From a virus: a stretch of DNA of 43,041 nucleotides. The notes under the pieces are model-generated. The model searched no databases, was not told the origin of the DNA, and saw only the letters and a program-made list of their open reading frames with translations. Both the position numbers and the translations under genes were made by a program. The stretch spans positions 1 through 43,041 of the IMG/VR virus record IMGVR_UViG_3300047440_000138, one strand, 5' to 3'. Of the stretch, positions 22,901 to 30,625 are shown piece after piece. The stretch's first letter is position 1. Each line of letters starts with the position of its first letter.

Positions 22901-23222
22901 AAACAGCCGCATTCGTGACGGACTGCCCGAGCCAGTCAGCGGTCTGTGGCGACTGTTTCAGCGTTTGGGCGGTTTGCTGCTGCTCGTGACGTTGCTTGAT
23001 CGCATCGAAGTTCTTCAGGATCAGGTCGGTCGGCAGTCCGGTCGACTTCGAAATCTCGGTCGCTTGTGCGGCCTGTTCGGGGTTGATGGGTTGCGCGGCC
23101 TGAGTGGCAACACGGGCCTTCGTGTCCACCTGTCCGTACAGGTTCGCGATCGTCTGGTCGTACGTGTTCGGCGGTTCGCCTGCCGCGTCCGTCAACGGCT
23201 CGTCGTACTGGTTCAGCGGCAT
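16923..23222 (-). CDS. Giant internal virion / DNA-ejection protein (T7 gp16-like position), 2099 aa
   Basis: One uninterrupted 2099-codon gene follows gp14- and gp15-like genes, the T7 ejectosome order. N-terminal part: helical, with hydrophobic Gly/Ala-rich segments (about 110-350) that could enter the membrane. About 540-600: low-complexity linker. About 640-740: a globular region (TWNWLGDETGKHG). His883-Glu-Ser-Gly-His887 is a metallopeptidase-type HExxH motif inside VIHESGHLFLGVLDDL. The C-terminal quarter resembles large polyvalent phage proteins (LAWNFATMVRHVTNITSG, VGKMFSTFMTYGLSLHRQN). It is thought to be packaged and injected with the DNA. No lytic transglycosylase motif is recognised. 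Confidence 0.75.
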   Translation of the reverse strand: MPLNQYDEPLTDAAGEPPNTYDQTIANLYGQVDTKARVATQAAQPINPEQAAQATEISKSTGLPTDLILKNFDAIKQRHEQQQTAQTLKQSPQTADWLGQSVTNAAVSKDDLPALSTFEKVLGYGRNLAGAVGAFPLDVARGLYGIPEAVGEATGHPALAEESARKAKYLEDLANRVRGPQTGAGFIERNIYSGIEGAGQMVPALIAGAVSGGVSLAAMFAAQGFGSSYGTARKQGLSVGKSEATGAIDGAIQAAVSFVPAERMLGDLAAKSGLITTLAHQILPAVTLMPIQTELQNLNAWAFLPANKDKTLADWLKEQPSEIGGAVVSALAAAGTMTVVGHGTAHFVEKLGETAAESKTVQRSPEKAAELIHGQVKESGADTLYAPIESWTAYWQGKGLDPRVVAADVVGNPEAYDRAVRTGEDLAIPTAAYAVKIGPTEHNAFFANELRLAPEQMNAREAQTFETAFHAERQQQVEGSNQPPTEPIRQHMIDQLTAAGFEKSTAESYATLYESAFGTLGQRAGVDPAELFKRYGLQIQREGLDTGTTPAQDKGRNAASETPVRPVVSSSPAEQPRADQGGSGEGAGNGPSAEPRRIHSPAGIDEAFVRRPLEENQARITPEVRREIERIRDEMETFPFVGRTWNWLGDETGKHGNAAGGDMQVVAGSAGAAVYHDVLGFAPLNKVSSGARKGELARENSATRGKVAEAISKLLATGDVHNNLAEGVLRVAENRAAGHYDSMSPPELPPSWGTVAPVEFTDALSDAIDKSLESDAVDTGGDTSFDPNSFNQGAKPDAGGLFDTLSTGEQQPRLPADVGAVRDTENKTPEFAAPFSLTSEVAKPSKKGQQSTLFQGERAKITFGNEQTRIDLFQGADLSSVIHESGHLFLGVLDDLSNEIAKIAPAERTDEQQQILADMATVQEWFADEDHRGVGFSTQQHEQFARGFESYLMDGKAPSAELRPVFARFRAWLVGVYRSIKGLAVNVSPEVRQVFDRLLASDDAIKQAETEGDVRPLFTDAKAAGMSDEQFAKYRTTVADASERARADLEKQALVAVQRERQTWWNTEKDKVAAQVGDELKAQPVYRALDAIRNGVNDTEPIKLSKDSLAHYDADTLKALRKHDAYRVDGGIDVETAANMFGFASGDELVQALKSAVPFNQAVETEAQRRMVETHGDVVLDGRFADAAKEAVATHRDKVVEAELAALAGAQGKGGIIPPARLLRSMAEQRIGSTKVRDVKPGLFLMAAQRASQKAFDLLAAGDRQGAIQAKQQELINLAHYREALAAREFSDKAREYLGPHFDKAVTRERIGKAGGGYLEQIDGLRDRYDFARVTNLELGKRASLAKFVEQELGQGHELAIPPDLLNDARRANYRDISVDELRGVYDAAKSIEHWARFKNKLLRAADKRELDQLGAEGAQSIAENSSGAKVLPLEPRLPGTNLKRKLVAAELGHLPMPFLLRQLDGYKDGFFFDHVWRPAHEAQNAEVVMGHDAAQRWAAINDERFKGRESERYAKTPIPGVGSLSTAARLVVALNYGNEGNRERLMSAGVGNSGPLTEPKIRAILDTLTAEDWKYVRDTADLINSYKGQIGTLYKRVTGVEPKWVEPTPFSTAHGDMPGWYYPIAYEGRSSARASGFDEASFAKIIEQSSHMRAQTANGHTEARTEHTRIPLRADLEVVGEHLQQVIHDLTHREMLIDTGRILGRKDIQQAIYEHKGDQFYNEIRAAFRDMAIGPTPPPGWYRSINSVRQGYMMARLAWNFATMVRHVTNITSGMVRVGWSDVAKAIPQWLGSAKDSENSAAFVEANSSLMKNRWSTRMEGLGSIKNDIGLNRGPWAAAFRDALSGIGVDPELSHRVSDSYLYGIHKIIQMAEIPTWLAAYHKALGEHPEDRARATDRADAAITDAFGGGRLLDQASVQRNYVGKMFSTFMTYGLSLHRQNYEIFHKDQTVGRKVMDATLLNVAPLVLLSAIFHQVHKRDSWSWTLFSDAFAHTMGMFVGLREVANALSSPDYQGPASFAPFGTSIRLLNQTANAIRSQDTDKVVKASKSAAELAGGFYGVPVYQIEKTFEGLMRVMEGKGDLSELLFGPPPKQQAHR
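21383..21553 (-). CDS. Possible nested gene inside the giant ejection gene, 56 aa
   Basis: In the +1 frame relative to the giant gene, ATG 21553 has an AAGGGA ribosome site 4-5 bases upstream and encodes 56 residues. The core (QNSLALIKAGVEKGQAMALA) resembles small phage proteins with an IKAGKxxxQAxAIAL pattern. The 49-aa protein at 31086-31235 here has a similar QNVAIALKQAGK end. The giant protein at this place is a disordered Pro/Ser/Gly linker, so dual coding would cost little. It may still be chance. Confidence 0.4.
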   Translation of the reverse strand: MPPVKLQSGQSFQAVLQNSLALIKAGVEKGQAMALALNHAGYTPPPASTKPSFVVH

Positions 23223-24904
23223 TACCGCTTCCCTGCCTGATCCGCGATGTACACCTGCAGCACGGCGTCATCGGTCACCGCGCGACCGTCGCGCTGTAGT
23301 TTCTTCTCGATCAGCGCCTTGTCAGCGCGCGGCACATCGTCGATCGTCAGCCCGATCAATCGCTTGCCGGTGACATTCGGGACGAACGGATGCAAGAGGC
23401 CATTCCAGAACCCACCCGGCACCATGACCACGCGCGAAATCAGATCGCTGGCGATCTTGTCGATGTCCTGCTTCGTCGCTTTTTTGTCGCCGTTCAGATG
23501 TTCGAACGTCTTCACCTGTTGGGATACCGCATCATGGAACCGCGCGACAAGCGCTACGTTGTCTTTGTCGCTCGTATCGATCCCGGCGGTGTGCAGTGAG
23601 TCAACGACGATCTCGTTGACCGACCTGAAATCGTTGTTCAGATCATCAGCCTTTGGCTTGTCGCCTTTGCGAATCGCGCTCTGGAGATCCGCGAGGTTCG
23701 TAAATTGCGACTTCCCGAGTTTGCCGAGATAGGTGATCAGATTCAATTTCGCGAAGCCTTCGGGATCCCGGTCGGCCTGCTGCTTCAACTGATACCACTG
23801 CGTGAGCTGCGCGGACGATTCCCCGTCGCCGTCTGCCTTGAGGTTCCGCTTTGCGTAGAGTTCCAGAGACGACCGCTCGCCGACGGTCAGTTGTGACCAG
23901 GTGGACGCGGGCACCGCGCGAATCCCGCCTTTGTCGATCAGGTTTGCCGCGTTGATCGACAACTGCTCGTGCTGTTCCCTGTCCTGCACGTTCTTAATCT
24001 GCTGATCGTGTTCGACGTAGGACTGCACCTTGTCGCGGAGTTTGGGATCGGAAATCTCTTTGACCATCGACTCGGCTTCACCCAGCGACGTCGCTTTCGC
24101 GGAAATCTCGTCGGCCTTCCGCTGCGCGTCGCCTTGCAGTGACCCTTCCTCGATCGCGCGCTGGACGGCCGCCAACTTGTCGCCGGTGATTTGTCCTTTC
24201 ACCGCATCGAAGTAGACCGAGGCCGCTTGATCCTTGTTCTGCGACAGCAGGTTGTCGATCACACCGACGTGCGTCGCGGACTGGTACTCTGCGAGCTTTT
24301 CCGCTTTGACTTCTGGCGACCAGCCCTGCCGCTGAGCGAAGCTGTCTGTCACCACTTGCTGCCGTTGGAGTTCGGTATTCACGCGAACGGGATCAGTCGC
24401 ATTCGCCGCCGCCGCTTCGATCGAGGTTTTGATCGACGCGTCGTACGTGTCGTTGGCGTAGCGATCGGCTTCGACCGAACCGTGTCGATCGAGCGTGCTC
24501 ACGATGCCCTCGCGCCGGCGCGTCGCCAGCCGCATCGCCGCATCCTGTTGCCGGGTGTTCAGGTTCCCGAGGGCTTCCTTGCTGAACTCATCGAACTTCT
24601 CGGAGTAATCCGCCGACAGCCCGACCGCATCCTTGCCTTTGACGGTGTTCAGGACACCCGTTTGCGGGTCGTAGAGGTTCTGGTGCTCCCACTGTGCGAG
24701 CTGGTTGTCGTAGTCGGTCAGGGCCACCGTGTCGGCGTGGTCCCGTGCGTCCTGCTGGATCTGCCGGTACTGATCGGACGCGAACCGCCCCACGCTGTCG
24801 AGCACACCCGCGCCAAAGGCTTCGGCACCAGGCACGTACGTTTGCCGAACGTCCGGCAACGGCCGAGGCGTGACTTGCCGTGTCAGCAGAGGGACGCGCG
24901 GCAC
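23222..24904 (-). CDS. Internal virion protein (T7 gp15-like position), 560 aa
   Basis: The gene starts at GTG 24904 with GGAAGG upstream; the longer reading shadows the previous gene. The protein is almost entirely helical and rich in Gln/Asp/Lys (NTRQQDAAMRLATRRREG, HDQQIKNVQDREQHEQ), without cysteine, as expected for phage ejection proteins that line a channel. Its stop overlaps the giant gene start as TAATG, and it follows the gp14-like gene. Together these three form the DNA-ejection machinery. Confidence 0.7.
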   Translation of the reverse strand: MPRVPLLTRQVTPRPLPDVRQTYVPGAEAFGAGVLDSVGRFASDQYRQIQQDARDHADTVALTDYDNQLAQWEHQNLYDPQTGVLNTVKGKDAVGLSADYSEKFDEFSKEALGNLNTRQQDAAMRLATRRREGIVSTLDRHGSVEADRYANDTYDASIKTSIEAAAANATDPVRVNTELQRQQVVTDSFAQRQGWSPEVKAEKLAEYQSATHVGVIDNLLSQNKDQAASVYFDAVKGQITGDKLAAVQRAIEEGSLQGDAQRKADEISAKATSLGEAESMVKEISDPKLRDKVQSYVEHDQQIKNVQDREQHEQLSINAANLIDKGGIRAVPASTWSQLTVGERSSLELYAKRNLKADGDGESSAQLTQWYQLKQQADRDPEGFAKLNLITYLGKLGKSQFTNLADLQSAIRKGDKPKADDLNNDFRSVNEIVVDSLHTAGIDTSDKDNVALVARFHDAVSQQVKTFEHLNGDKKATKQDIDKIASDLISRVVMVPGGFWNGLLHPFVPNVTGKRLIGLTIDDVPRADKALIEKKLQRDGRAVTDDAVLQVYIADQAGKR

Positions 24905-24905
24905 G

Positions 24906-25427
24906 TTAGCTGAACCTTCCTTTGTTGCCCGGTGATGTCCGCGGCGAGGTCGAGCGCGTCCCCCCACTCCCGAACCCATACTTGGCCCCGAGCAGTGTCG
25001 TCGCCCCACTCAGCGCGGAACCAGCCGCCCCGTAGTACTGCGCGGTCGCCGCCTGGTTGCCTGCCATGCGTGACTGTTGCGCCTGCACCTTGTAGCCCCA
25101 CGCTTCGCGCTGAGAATCAAGGCGGATCTGTTGCGCGTCGAGCTCGCCCAGATACGCCGTATCCGCTTTCACATCGACCGGCGAGCCCGTGCCGACATCG
25201 ACGTTCTGCCCAGCGAAATCAGCCGTCTGCGAGCCTTCGAGCACCTTGACGCCTTGACGGTAGTTCCCTTCGGCGACTTTGCCGCGATCGAGCGCGTCCT
25301 GCGCTTGGAGCTCCGCGACCTGCGCGTTGTATTCCCCGGCTTTCTTTGCGGCGCGGCCCGCCTGGATGTGGCCGGCGACGTTGATCGCCGTGTCGGCGAC
25401 GATCGCGATGGTGAGTCCTACCGGCAC
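24906..25427 (-). CDS. Internal virion protein (T7 gp14-like), 173 aa
   Basis: The first helix (GLTIAIVADTAINVAGHIQAG) can span the membrane. A helical core (GEYNAQVAELQAQDALDRGK) follows and resembles the A/E/Q-rich helices of gp14-type core proteins, and then a Gly-rich tail (GAAGSALSGATTLLGAKYGF). It starts at GTG 25427, overlapping the GNAT-like gene. It is probably released into the outer membrane during ejection, as in T7. Confidence 0.7.
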   Translation of the reverse strand: MPVGLTIAIVADTAINVAGHIQAGRAAKKAGEYNAQVAELQAQDALDRGKVAEGNYRQGVKVLEGSQTADFAGQNVDVGTGSPVDVKADTAYLGELDAQQIRLDSQREAWGYKVQAQQSRMAGNQAATAQYYGAAGSALSGATTLLGAKYGFGSGGTRSTSPRTSPGNKGRFS

Positions 25428-26140
25428 AGCAGCACCTCCATACCGTCGTGGGTGACTTCCACAATGGCGTCGCGAACGTCAATCACGATCGGGCGACTCC
25501 GCACGATCGCGATCAGCCCGTAGCCCGCGCTCCCGGCCCAGATGTTGTAGAACTTCACGGCCTTGTCGACGTTCCCGGCCTGCAGCATCAACGCCGTCGC
25601 ACCGACCATGTAGTCGTGAACCGGATCATCGTCGTGCGGTTCGAGTGCCGAGCCAGCGGCCTGTTTCGCCGCGGTCAATTGCTCATGGAACGTTTCGCCA
25701 ACGGCTCGCGCCGCGTCGCAGCCGAGCGCCCAGCGATCGATCGAGAGATGAAACACCGTGCCAGACATGCCCTGCCGTGTCTCAAACAGCGGCCGGAACC
25801 CAGAGCGTCGAGCGGCCACGTCAGCGCCACGGTTCTCGGTCGGCACGAGTGTGCGCCCCTCAATGCAGTCCGTTTTCGTGAACATGTACTGCGCGACGTC
25901 CCGCATGAGATCAGCGGCTTCCTTACCTTGCCCGTCCGGCAGGAACATCGAATGCACGTCGTACACGCCAGAACCGAGCGCGATCAGGAGCATCGCCCCG
26001 TGTTCGGATTCGAAGGCGACGTTGTACGGATCTGAGAACAGCGCCGACATGTCGATCGGCCCGTCACCGCCGAGAAACGGTCGTACGTCGGGATGATTGG
26101 CGACGGCGTTCGCGTGTCGCGCGTCCATCGTGCGCCTCAT
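25418..26140 (-). CDS. Phage GNAT-like (gp13-type) protein, 240 aa
   Basis: ATG 26140 overlaps the tail tubular B stop as ATGA. The first 150 residues have the fold pattern of phage GNAT-like proteins: NHPDVRPFLGGDGPIDMS, LIALGSGVYDVHSMFLPDGQ, a helix, then TENRGADVAARRSGFRPLFE. The acyl-CoA loop is only weakly kept, so catalysis is doubtful. Homologues sit in podovirus tail/core clusters. The C-terminal half (HDDDPVHDYMVGATALMLQA) is virion-associated in character. Its exact role in assembly is unknown. Confidence 0.6.
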   Translation of the reverse strand: MRRTMDARHANAVANHPDVRPFLGGDGPIDMSALFSDPYNVAFESEHGAMLLIALGSGVYDVHSMFLPDGQGKEAADLMRDVAQYMFTKTDCIEGRTLVPTENRGADVAARRSGFRPLFETRQGMSGTVFHLSIDRWALGCDAARAVGETFHEQLTAAKQAAGSALEPHDDDPVHDYMVGATALMLQAGNVDKAVKFYNIWAGSAGYGLIAIVRSRPIVIDVRDAIVEVTHDGMEVLLCR

Positions 26141-28371
26141 CCCCCGACTCCCGTCTGCAGAATCAACCCCAGCACATTGCACGGCAGCGGATCGGTGTGA
26201 CGCAGGTACACCCGCCCGCGGGGTTCCCACGTCGCCGTGATGTTCACGTCGATCGGCCCGCTCTTGAGGCCCGTCGTCGCTTCCCACGGTTCCGGCTTCG
26301 AGGCGAGTAAATGCGTATCATCCGGCCCGGAGAGGAGACTGCCAGCGGTGCCATGCACGATCGCGGTGATGCCCTGCACGCGTTTGCGCTTGTCCCGCAG
26401 GCTCGTGCCGTCCGCGTCGAGGTCCAGCGTGATCAGGTCGCAGTTCTGAATCGGCAGGCCAATTTGCACGACCGACGCGGCCACGGCCAGATCGGGCGTG
26501 AGTGCCCCGGCTGAAATGGTGTAGGACGTGCCGGCATCCACGCCGTCAGAAATCACCACCCCATCGGCCAGCACCGCGACGCGTTGGCCGTTCAGATGAC
26601 TCAAGCCGGTAAAGTGTGTCGCTGCCGCGCCGTCATAGGTCAGCCCGCAATCGACGTAGAAGGCATCTTCCAAGGCGTCCGCTTCGGCCTGAAACGGCGC
26701 TTCGAGCTTTTCGATGTACCGCACGGTCGAGCCATTGATCGTGCGCTTCACGATCGCGTACAGCGTGTCGACGCCGGCCGCGGTGTCCGGCAGCACGGCG
26801 ATCGACTCGACGAGCCCACTGGCCGCCGTGGTGCGGTGCCGGTGCCACGCGACGACTTCCTGTTCCTTGACGTAGGTCACCCCGAGCAGCCAGCCGTCCG
26901 AGCGCACCACCCACACGACCGGATGCGGATACCGGGTAAAGGCTATTTCTAGGATGCTCACGCCTTCGAACAGGTGCGAGGCCAGCAGGTTCAGATCGAC
27001 CGGCGAGAACCCGCCTTGTGACTGATCGAAGTCCAGCGCCCGCATCGCCGTGCCAAGCGCTTGCGCGTAGATGATCGAATTCCCGATCACTTCCGGCCGG
27101 ACGTTCACGCTGGCGCCGATGTAGCCGATCTGCACCGCGTTGATCGACGTCGGACGAATCACCCCGGCATCGTCACCCTTGACGACCCATTCGCCCTCGT
27201 CGGTCAAAATAACGAGGCTTTGCAATCCGACCAGGTGCGCGACGGGGTTCAAATGGTTGCCGGCGAGGTTGAACGACACCGCATCGTCATCCTCAAGCGG
27301 CACCGAGGTCGAGTAGTTGTGATACGCCCCGACCTGCGAGCCTTCGACGTCCTCCGGGTTCACCTTCGTGCGGCCCATCCACAACCGCTGTTGGTAGTAG
27401 GCCGCGGTTCCTGGATAGTTGTTCGTCGTGGCGAACAGCGTGCGCGTCACCGGCGGCGTCACGGTGTAATCCGGCTGATAGCCGGGATCCTTGAAGCTGT
27501 TCGAACTCGCGACGCCCACGAACCCGTAGATGCCATTCCCCACCGGATCGAGGAACACGTAGTACTCGGCCGCGCCGGTGACCGCCGTCCAGCCGAGCAC
27601 GTTCGGCAGGGCCGTTGTTGGCGCCGCGCAGGCCGCTATCGTGATCACCGCAGACGGGTACGACTTCTCGTACGTCTCTGTTTTCGCGGTGACGAGCACG
27701 TATTTCATCGTGAGCGCGCCGGCGGCACCAGGCGTGCCAGTCAGGCCAGCGATCGGCGGCCCAATCGACGGCGCCGTGGTCATCTGCACGAGCACCCAAT
27801 CCGTGTGCCCGAGGCGTTGGAGTTCGTACGGTGGGTAGCTCGGATGCGTCAGCGTCAGGACGTCAGCCGACTGCGTGACGTGAATCCGTGGCACGTCGGC
27901 CACGAGGTAGGGCGTTGGGACTTCGTAGATCGTCCCGGTCAGCGGATACCAGTACAACACGTTCGGCGGGACGTGGTTGATGTGGGCGAGGATGCAGTAG
28001 TAATTGATCCCGCCCGACACGACCAGATCCCCGGCGACGTAGTTCGTGGCCCCGTTCCAGGCGGCGACGCCGGACACGACGACCTGCGCGCCGTGCCAGT
28101 AGAACCGCACGTACAGATCGCCGAATTCCAGCAGGTAGGTCTGATCGTCGCCTTCGAAGACGAACCGCCTGAGCTTCGCGGCTTTCGTCGAGTCTTTCGT
28201 CGTCGCGACATAGCGCAAGCCCGGTCGCTTGGTGATCCCGCCTTGCTGCTGAATGATGAAATTTTGGCAGAGCGCAACGCCGTGGGCATACTTCGCCTGA
28301 TCCGCGCGGGCGTACATGCTGGGCGCGAGTTCCCCGCCGACGAACGACCGTTGCAGTAGCGGCTCGGTCAT
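26137..28371 (-). CDS. Tail tubular protein B / nozzle, with carbohydrate-binding-like insert
   Basis: The 744-residue product starts at ATG 28371 (ATGA overlap with tubular A). The N-terminus matches T7 gp12-type nozzle proteins: SFVGGELAPSMYARAD, then LCQNFIIQQQGGITKRPGLR, then FEGDDQTYLLEFGDLYVRFY. Residues about 105-141 hold a chitin-binding-like module, AWNGATNYVAGDLVVSGG followed by YYCILAHINHVPPNVLYW. A nearly identical module is in tubular A. The rest is beta-rich, including DDAVSFNLAGNHLNPVAHLV. It forms the tail tip on the portal-adaptor ring, and the module may touch surface sugars. Confidence 0.85.
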   Translation of the reverse strand: MTEPLLQRSFVGGELAPSMYARADQAKYAHGVALCQNFIIQQQGGITKRPGLRYVATTKDSTKAAKLRRFVFEGDDQTYLLEFGDLYVRFYWHGAQVVVSGVAAWNGATNYVAGDLVVSGGINYYCILAHINHVPPNVLYWYPLTGTIYEVPTPYLVADVPRIHVTQSADVLTLTHPSYPPYELQRLGHTDWVLVQMTTAPSIGPPIAGLTGTPGAAGALTMKYVLVTAKTETYEKSYPSAVITIAACAAPTTALPNVLGWTAVTGAAEYYVFLDPVGNGIYGFVGVASSNSFKDPGYQPDYTVTPPVTRTLFATTNNYPGTAAYYQQRLWMGRTKVNPEDVEGSQVGAYHNYSTSVPLEDDDAVSFNLAGNHLNPVAHLVGLQSLVILTDEGEWVVKGDDAGVIRPTSINAVQIGYIGASVNVRPEVIGNSIIYAQALGTAMRALDFDQSQGGFSPVDLNLLASHLFEGVSILEIAFTRYPHPVVWVVRSDGWLLGVTYVKEQEVVAWHRHRTTAASGLVESIAVLPDTAAGVDTLYAIVKRTINGSTVRYIEKLEAPFQAEADALEDAFYVDCGLTYDGAAATHFTGLSHLNGQRVAVLADGVVISDGVDAGTSYTISAGALTPDLAVAASVVQIGLPIQNCDLITLDLDADGTSLRDKRKRVQGITAIVHGTAGSLLSGPDDTHLLASKPEPWEATTGLKSGPIDVNITATWEPRGRVYLRHTDPLPCNVLGLILQTGVGG

Positions 28372-29135
28372 CGGGTGTTCGTCCACTCCGCATCGCCGTT
28401 CTTCGGCATCTGTGATTCACGCGTCGCCACGGTCGCCGCGAGTTCGGTCGCGAGCGGATAGACCGCCATGCAGGTTTTCGTGACCTTGTCGTCTTTCGCG
28501 AGGGACGGCGCCAGATAGGCCGCCAGCCGCCAGGTAAACGCATCGATAAACAGGTCATCCGCCCAGAGGTGATCACAATCGATCACGGTGTATTCAAGGA
28601 CGGCGAACCGTTCATGCACGTAGAGCAGCAGGCCGTTCGCATCCCGGCCGACGCGAAACGGGGGAGGGTTTTCGTTGTACGTCCGCGCCATCGACGCCGA
28701 CGTGCCAGACGGCAAGAACCGCCGCGCGAACAGACAGTCGCTCGGCCAGCGATAGGCGTACGTCCAATCGCCGTTCGCCTGACTGAGCACGGTCAGGTTC
28801 CAGTACGTGCCGTTCGGGGGTAGGTGATTGATATGCGAGAGGATGCAGTAGTAATACAGGCCGCCGACGCTCACCGTATCGCCGACTGCGTACGTCTGAT
28901 CGGCCGCCCACGCCTGCACGTTGTCGTCGTCACTGGTCGCTGGTCCCTGCGTCTGCACGAGTTGCAAATATTTCGTCGCAAACGGCCACGGGAACTGGCG
29001 CAGCGTCGCGCGGAGGACGTGATCAAAGACGATCCCGCCGGTGTAGGCTTCGCGCGTCGCGTCGCTGATCGCGGTGACGCCTTTCGAGACGCCGATTTTC
29101 AAGAGCGCCAGATTCAGCAGTTGGACCGAGGTCAT
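28368..29135 (-). CDS. Tail tubular protein A (gatekeeper), with carbohydrate-binding-like insert
   Basis: The 255-residue protein starts at ATG 29135, overlapping the upstream stop. The family pattern is clear: LLNLALLKIGVSKGVTAISD, then a helix ending FPWPFATKYLQL, then WTYAYRWPSDCLFARRFLPS and FIDAFTWRLAAYLAPSLAKD. Between them (residues 76-112) a module has been inserted: WAADQTYAVGDTVSVGG then YYCILSHINHLPPNGTYW, the CBM5/12 chitin-binding layout. It forms a ring between portal and nozzle. Readings upstream of 29135 are overlap with the previous gene. Confidence 0.85.
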   Translation of the reverse strand: MTSVQLLNLALLKIGVSKGVTAISDATREAYTGGIVFDHVLRATLRQFPWPFATKYLQLVQTQGPATSDDDNVQAWAADQTYAVGDTVSVGGLYYYCILSHINHLPPNGTYWNLTVLSQANGDWTYAYRWPSDCLFARRFLPSGTSASMARTYNENPPPFRVGRDANGLLLYVHERFAVLEYTVIDCDHLWADDLFIDAFTWRLAAYLAPSLAKDDKVTKTCMAVYPLATELAATVATRESQMPKNGDAEWTNTR

Positions 29136-30625
29136 GGCAGCACATCCGGGTTCAGCAGGCCAATTTCCTGCACGTTCACGTCGTACGGCGTCGCCCACGA
29201 GCCAGCCTGCGCGACGCGCGCCGAAGGATCGACACAGCCCATTGCTGGCGGGATTTCGTCCGCGCCCCAGCAGCCCAGCGCGGGCGGGGTGTTCTGACAT
29301 TCGGCCCCGCCGCCACCGCCACCGCCGCCTGTCGTTCGATAGAGCAAAAACGGACAGGACTGCGAATGCCCAAATCCGGGCCACGTATCCGACGAATTGC
29401 CCTGAAATAGTCCCTCTTCGAATTCGACATTGACCACGGATCGCACGGTGAATCCGTCCGCAGCGTTGATTTCTCGGAATTCGTCGAGGCCGTCGCTGAG
29501 TCCAGGTTGCAGCCACACCCAAAAATGCGACGTGTCGACCGCGCCCGTGAGCCGATCGACGTAGTGGGTACTAAAGAGGTAGGTGTTTAGCACCACACCC
29601 GCCGCGTCATAGCGAATTACGGTGTCTTGAGTCAGCGGCTTGACGAAGCGCACGACCACGGACCCATCGCCCAAGACGACCATTGAATCGTCGGCTAAGG
29701 TCGGCCCCAACGTGCTCCACCCAGCGCCCGGTCCAGCCGTCAGGTCAGAGAGGGCGACGTTATTGATCACGTCCCAACGATGCACCGCCGAGGTCAGGCT
29801 TTCGGTGTAGTACAGGATCGCGTTGTTTGCCGAAGCACCTAATCCCGTCACCCGACTAGCCGGCGCCATTGCGCTCCCGATCGTCAGCGTGGCGTTGATC
29901 GTGCCGTCACCGAGGACGATCTGAACGCGCGCCAATGCCCCGACGCCACCGCCGGCGTACCATCGATCGCCACTGAGCGCGGAACGGATCGGTCGCGGAT
30001 CAAATCCCGGTTGCGCGTGTGTCGCGACGGTGTTGAATTGATTGTCGAGGACTCGCCACCCGTCGAGTTCATCGTCCTCTAACAACATCAGGCCGGACGG
30101 GAGAGAATCCCCAGCTTCACCCGTTGGCATGTCGAGGATGAAATCGAGGACCGAGCCGGTCACCTTGCTGAGAATGGCGAGCGGGAACCCTATCGTGTCA
30201 TCGTTCACGATCAGATCGCCATCGGCGTAGGAGGCCGGCGCAAACTCCGCGAGACGCAGACTCAGGAGCGCAGGGATTGGCGTGCCGGACAATTTTCTGA
30301 TTCTCAGAAAGTAGACGGTGTTCGGCGCCACCGGCCACTGCGACGGCAGTCCTTGCGTCGCAGCTTGAAGGCTTGGATTGATGTCGTACGACACGGGCGC
30401 GGCGGCTGGACCTAACCAGATGTCGACGTTCGGAATATAGGTACTGCCCGCATCACGCCACGGATTGAGCTCGATCACTTTGGCAGTTGGCGAGGTAGTG
30501 AATTTCACCCACACCGTGTACACAACTCCGGCGTCATCGACGCGTTGCTGGTAGTGCAGTTCTGTCGTGCTGAGCGTACCCAGGTCGATCGCCGTGAGCG
30601 CCGAGACGTTAGTAGGAGCCGCCAT
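29132..30625 (-). CDS. Beta-rich virion protein with poly-Gly tail, 497 aa
   Basis: ATG 30625 overlaps the stop of a 41-aa membrane gene as TGATG; the longer N-terminus from 30748 only shadows that gene. Beta repeats such as GDGTINATLTIGSAMAPASR and NAILYYTESLTSAVHRWD suggest a beta-propeller of several blades (about 180-420). A run of eight glycines leads to a Cys-rich tail with PPALGC and PPAMGC repeats. Placed between head and tail genes, it is likely a tail or head decoration protein. No enzymatic motif is seen. Confidence 0.6.
   Translation of the reverse strand: MAAPTNVSALTAIDLGTLSTTELHYQQRVDDAGVVYTVWVKFTTSPTAKVIELNPWRDAGSTYIPNVDIWLGPAAAPVSYDINPSLQAATQGLPSQWPVAPNTVYFLRIRKLSGTPIPALLSLRLAEFAPASYADGDLIVNDDTIGFPLAILSKVTGSVLDFILDMPTGEAGDSLPSGLMLLEDDELDGWRVLDNQFNTVATHAQPGFDPRPIRSALSGDRWYAGGGVGALARVQIVLGDGTINATLTIGSAMAPASRVTGLGASANNAILYYTESLTSAVHRWDVINNVALSDLTAGPGAGWSTLGPTLADDSMVVLGDGSVVVRFVKPLTQDTVIRYDAAGVVLNTYLFSTHYVDRLTGAVDTSHFWVWLQPGLSDGLDEFREINAADGFTVRSVVNVEFEEGLFQGNSSDTWPGFGHSQSCPFLLYRTTGGGGGGGGAECQNTPPALGCWGADEIPPAMGCVDPSARVAQAGSWATPYDVNVQEIGLLNPDVLP

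Noticed and set aside
27061-28359. Plus-strand 432-codon ORF
   Set aside because: Antisense to tail tubular protein B, which has clear family motifs. Composition is typical of a shadow frame.
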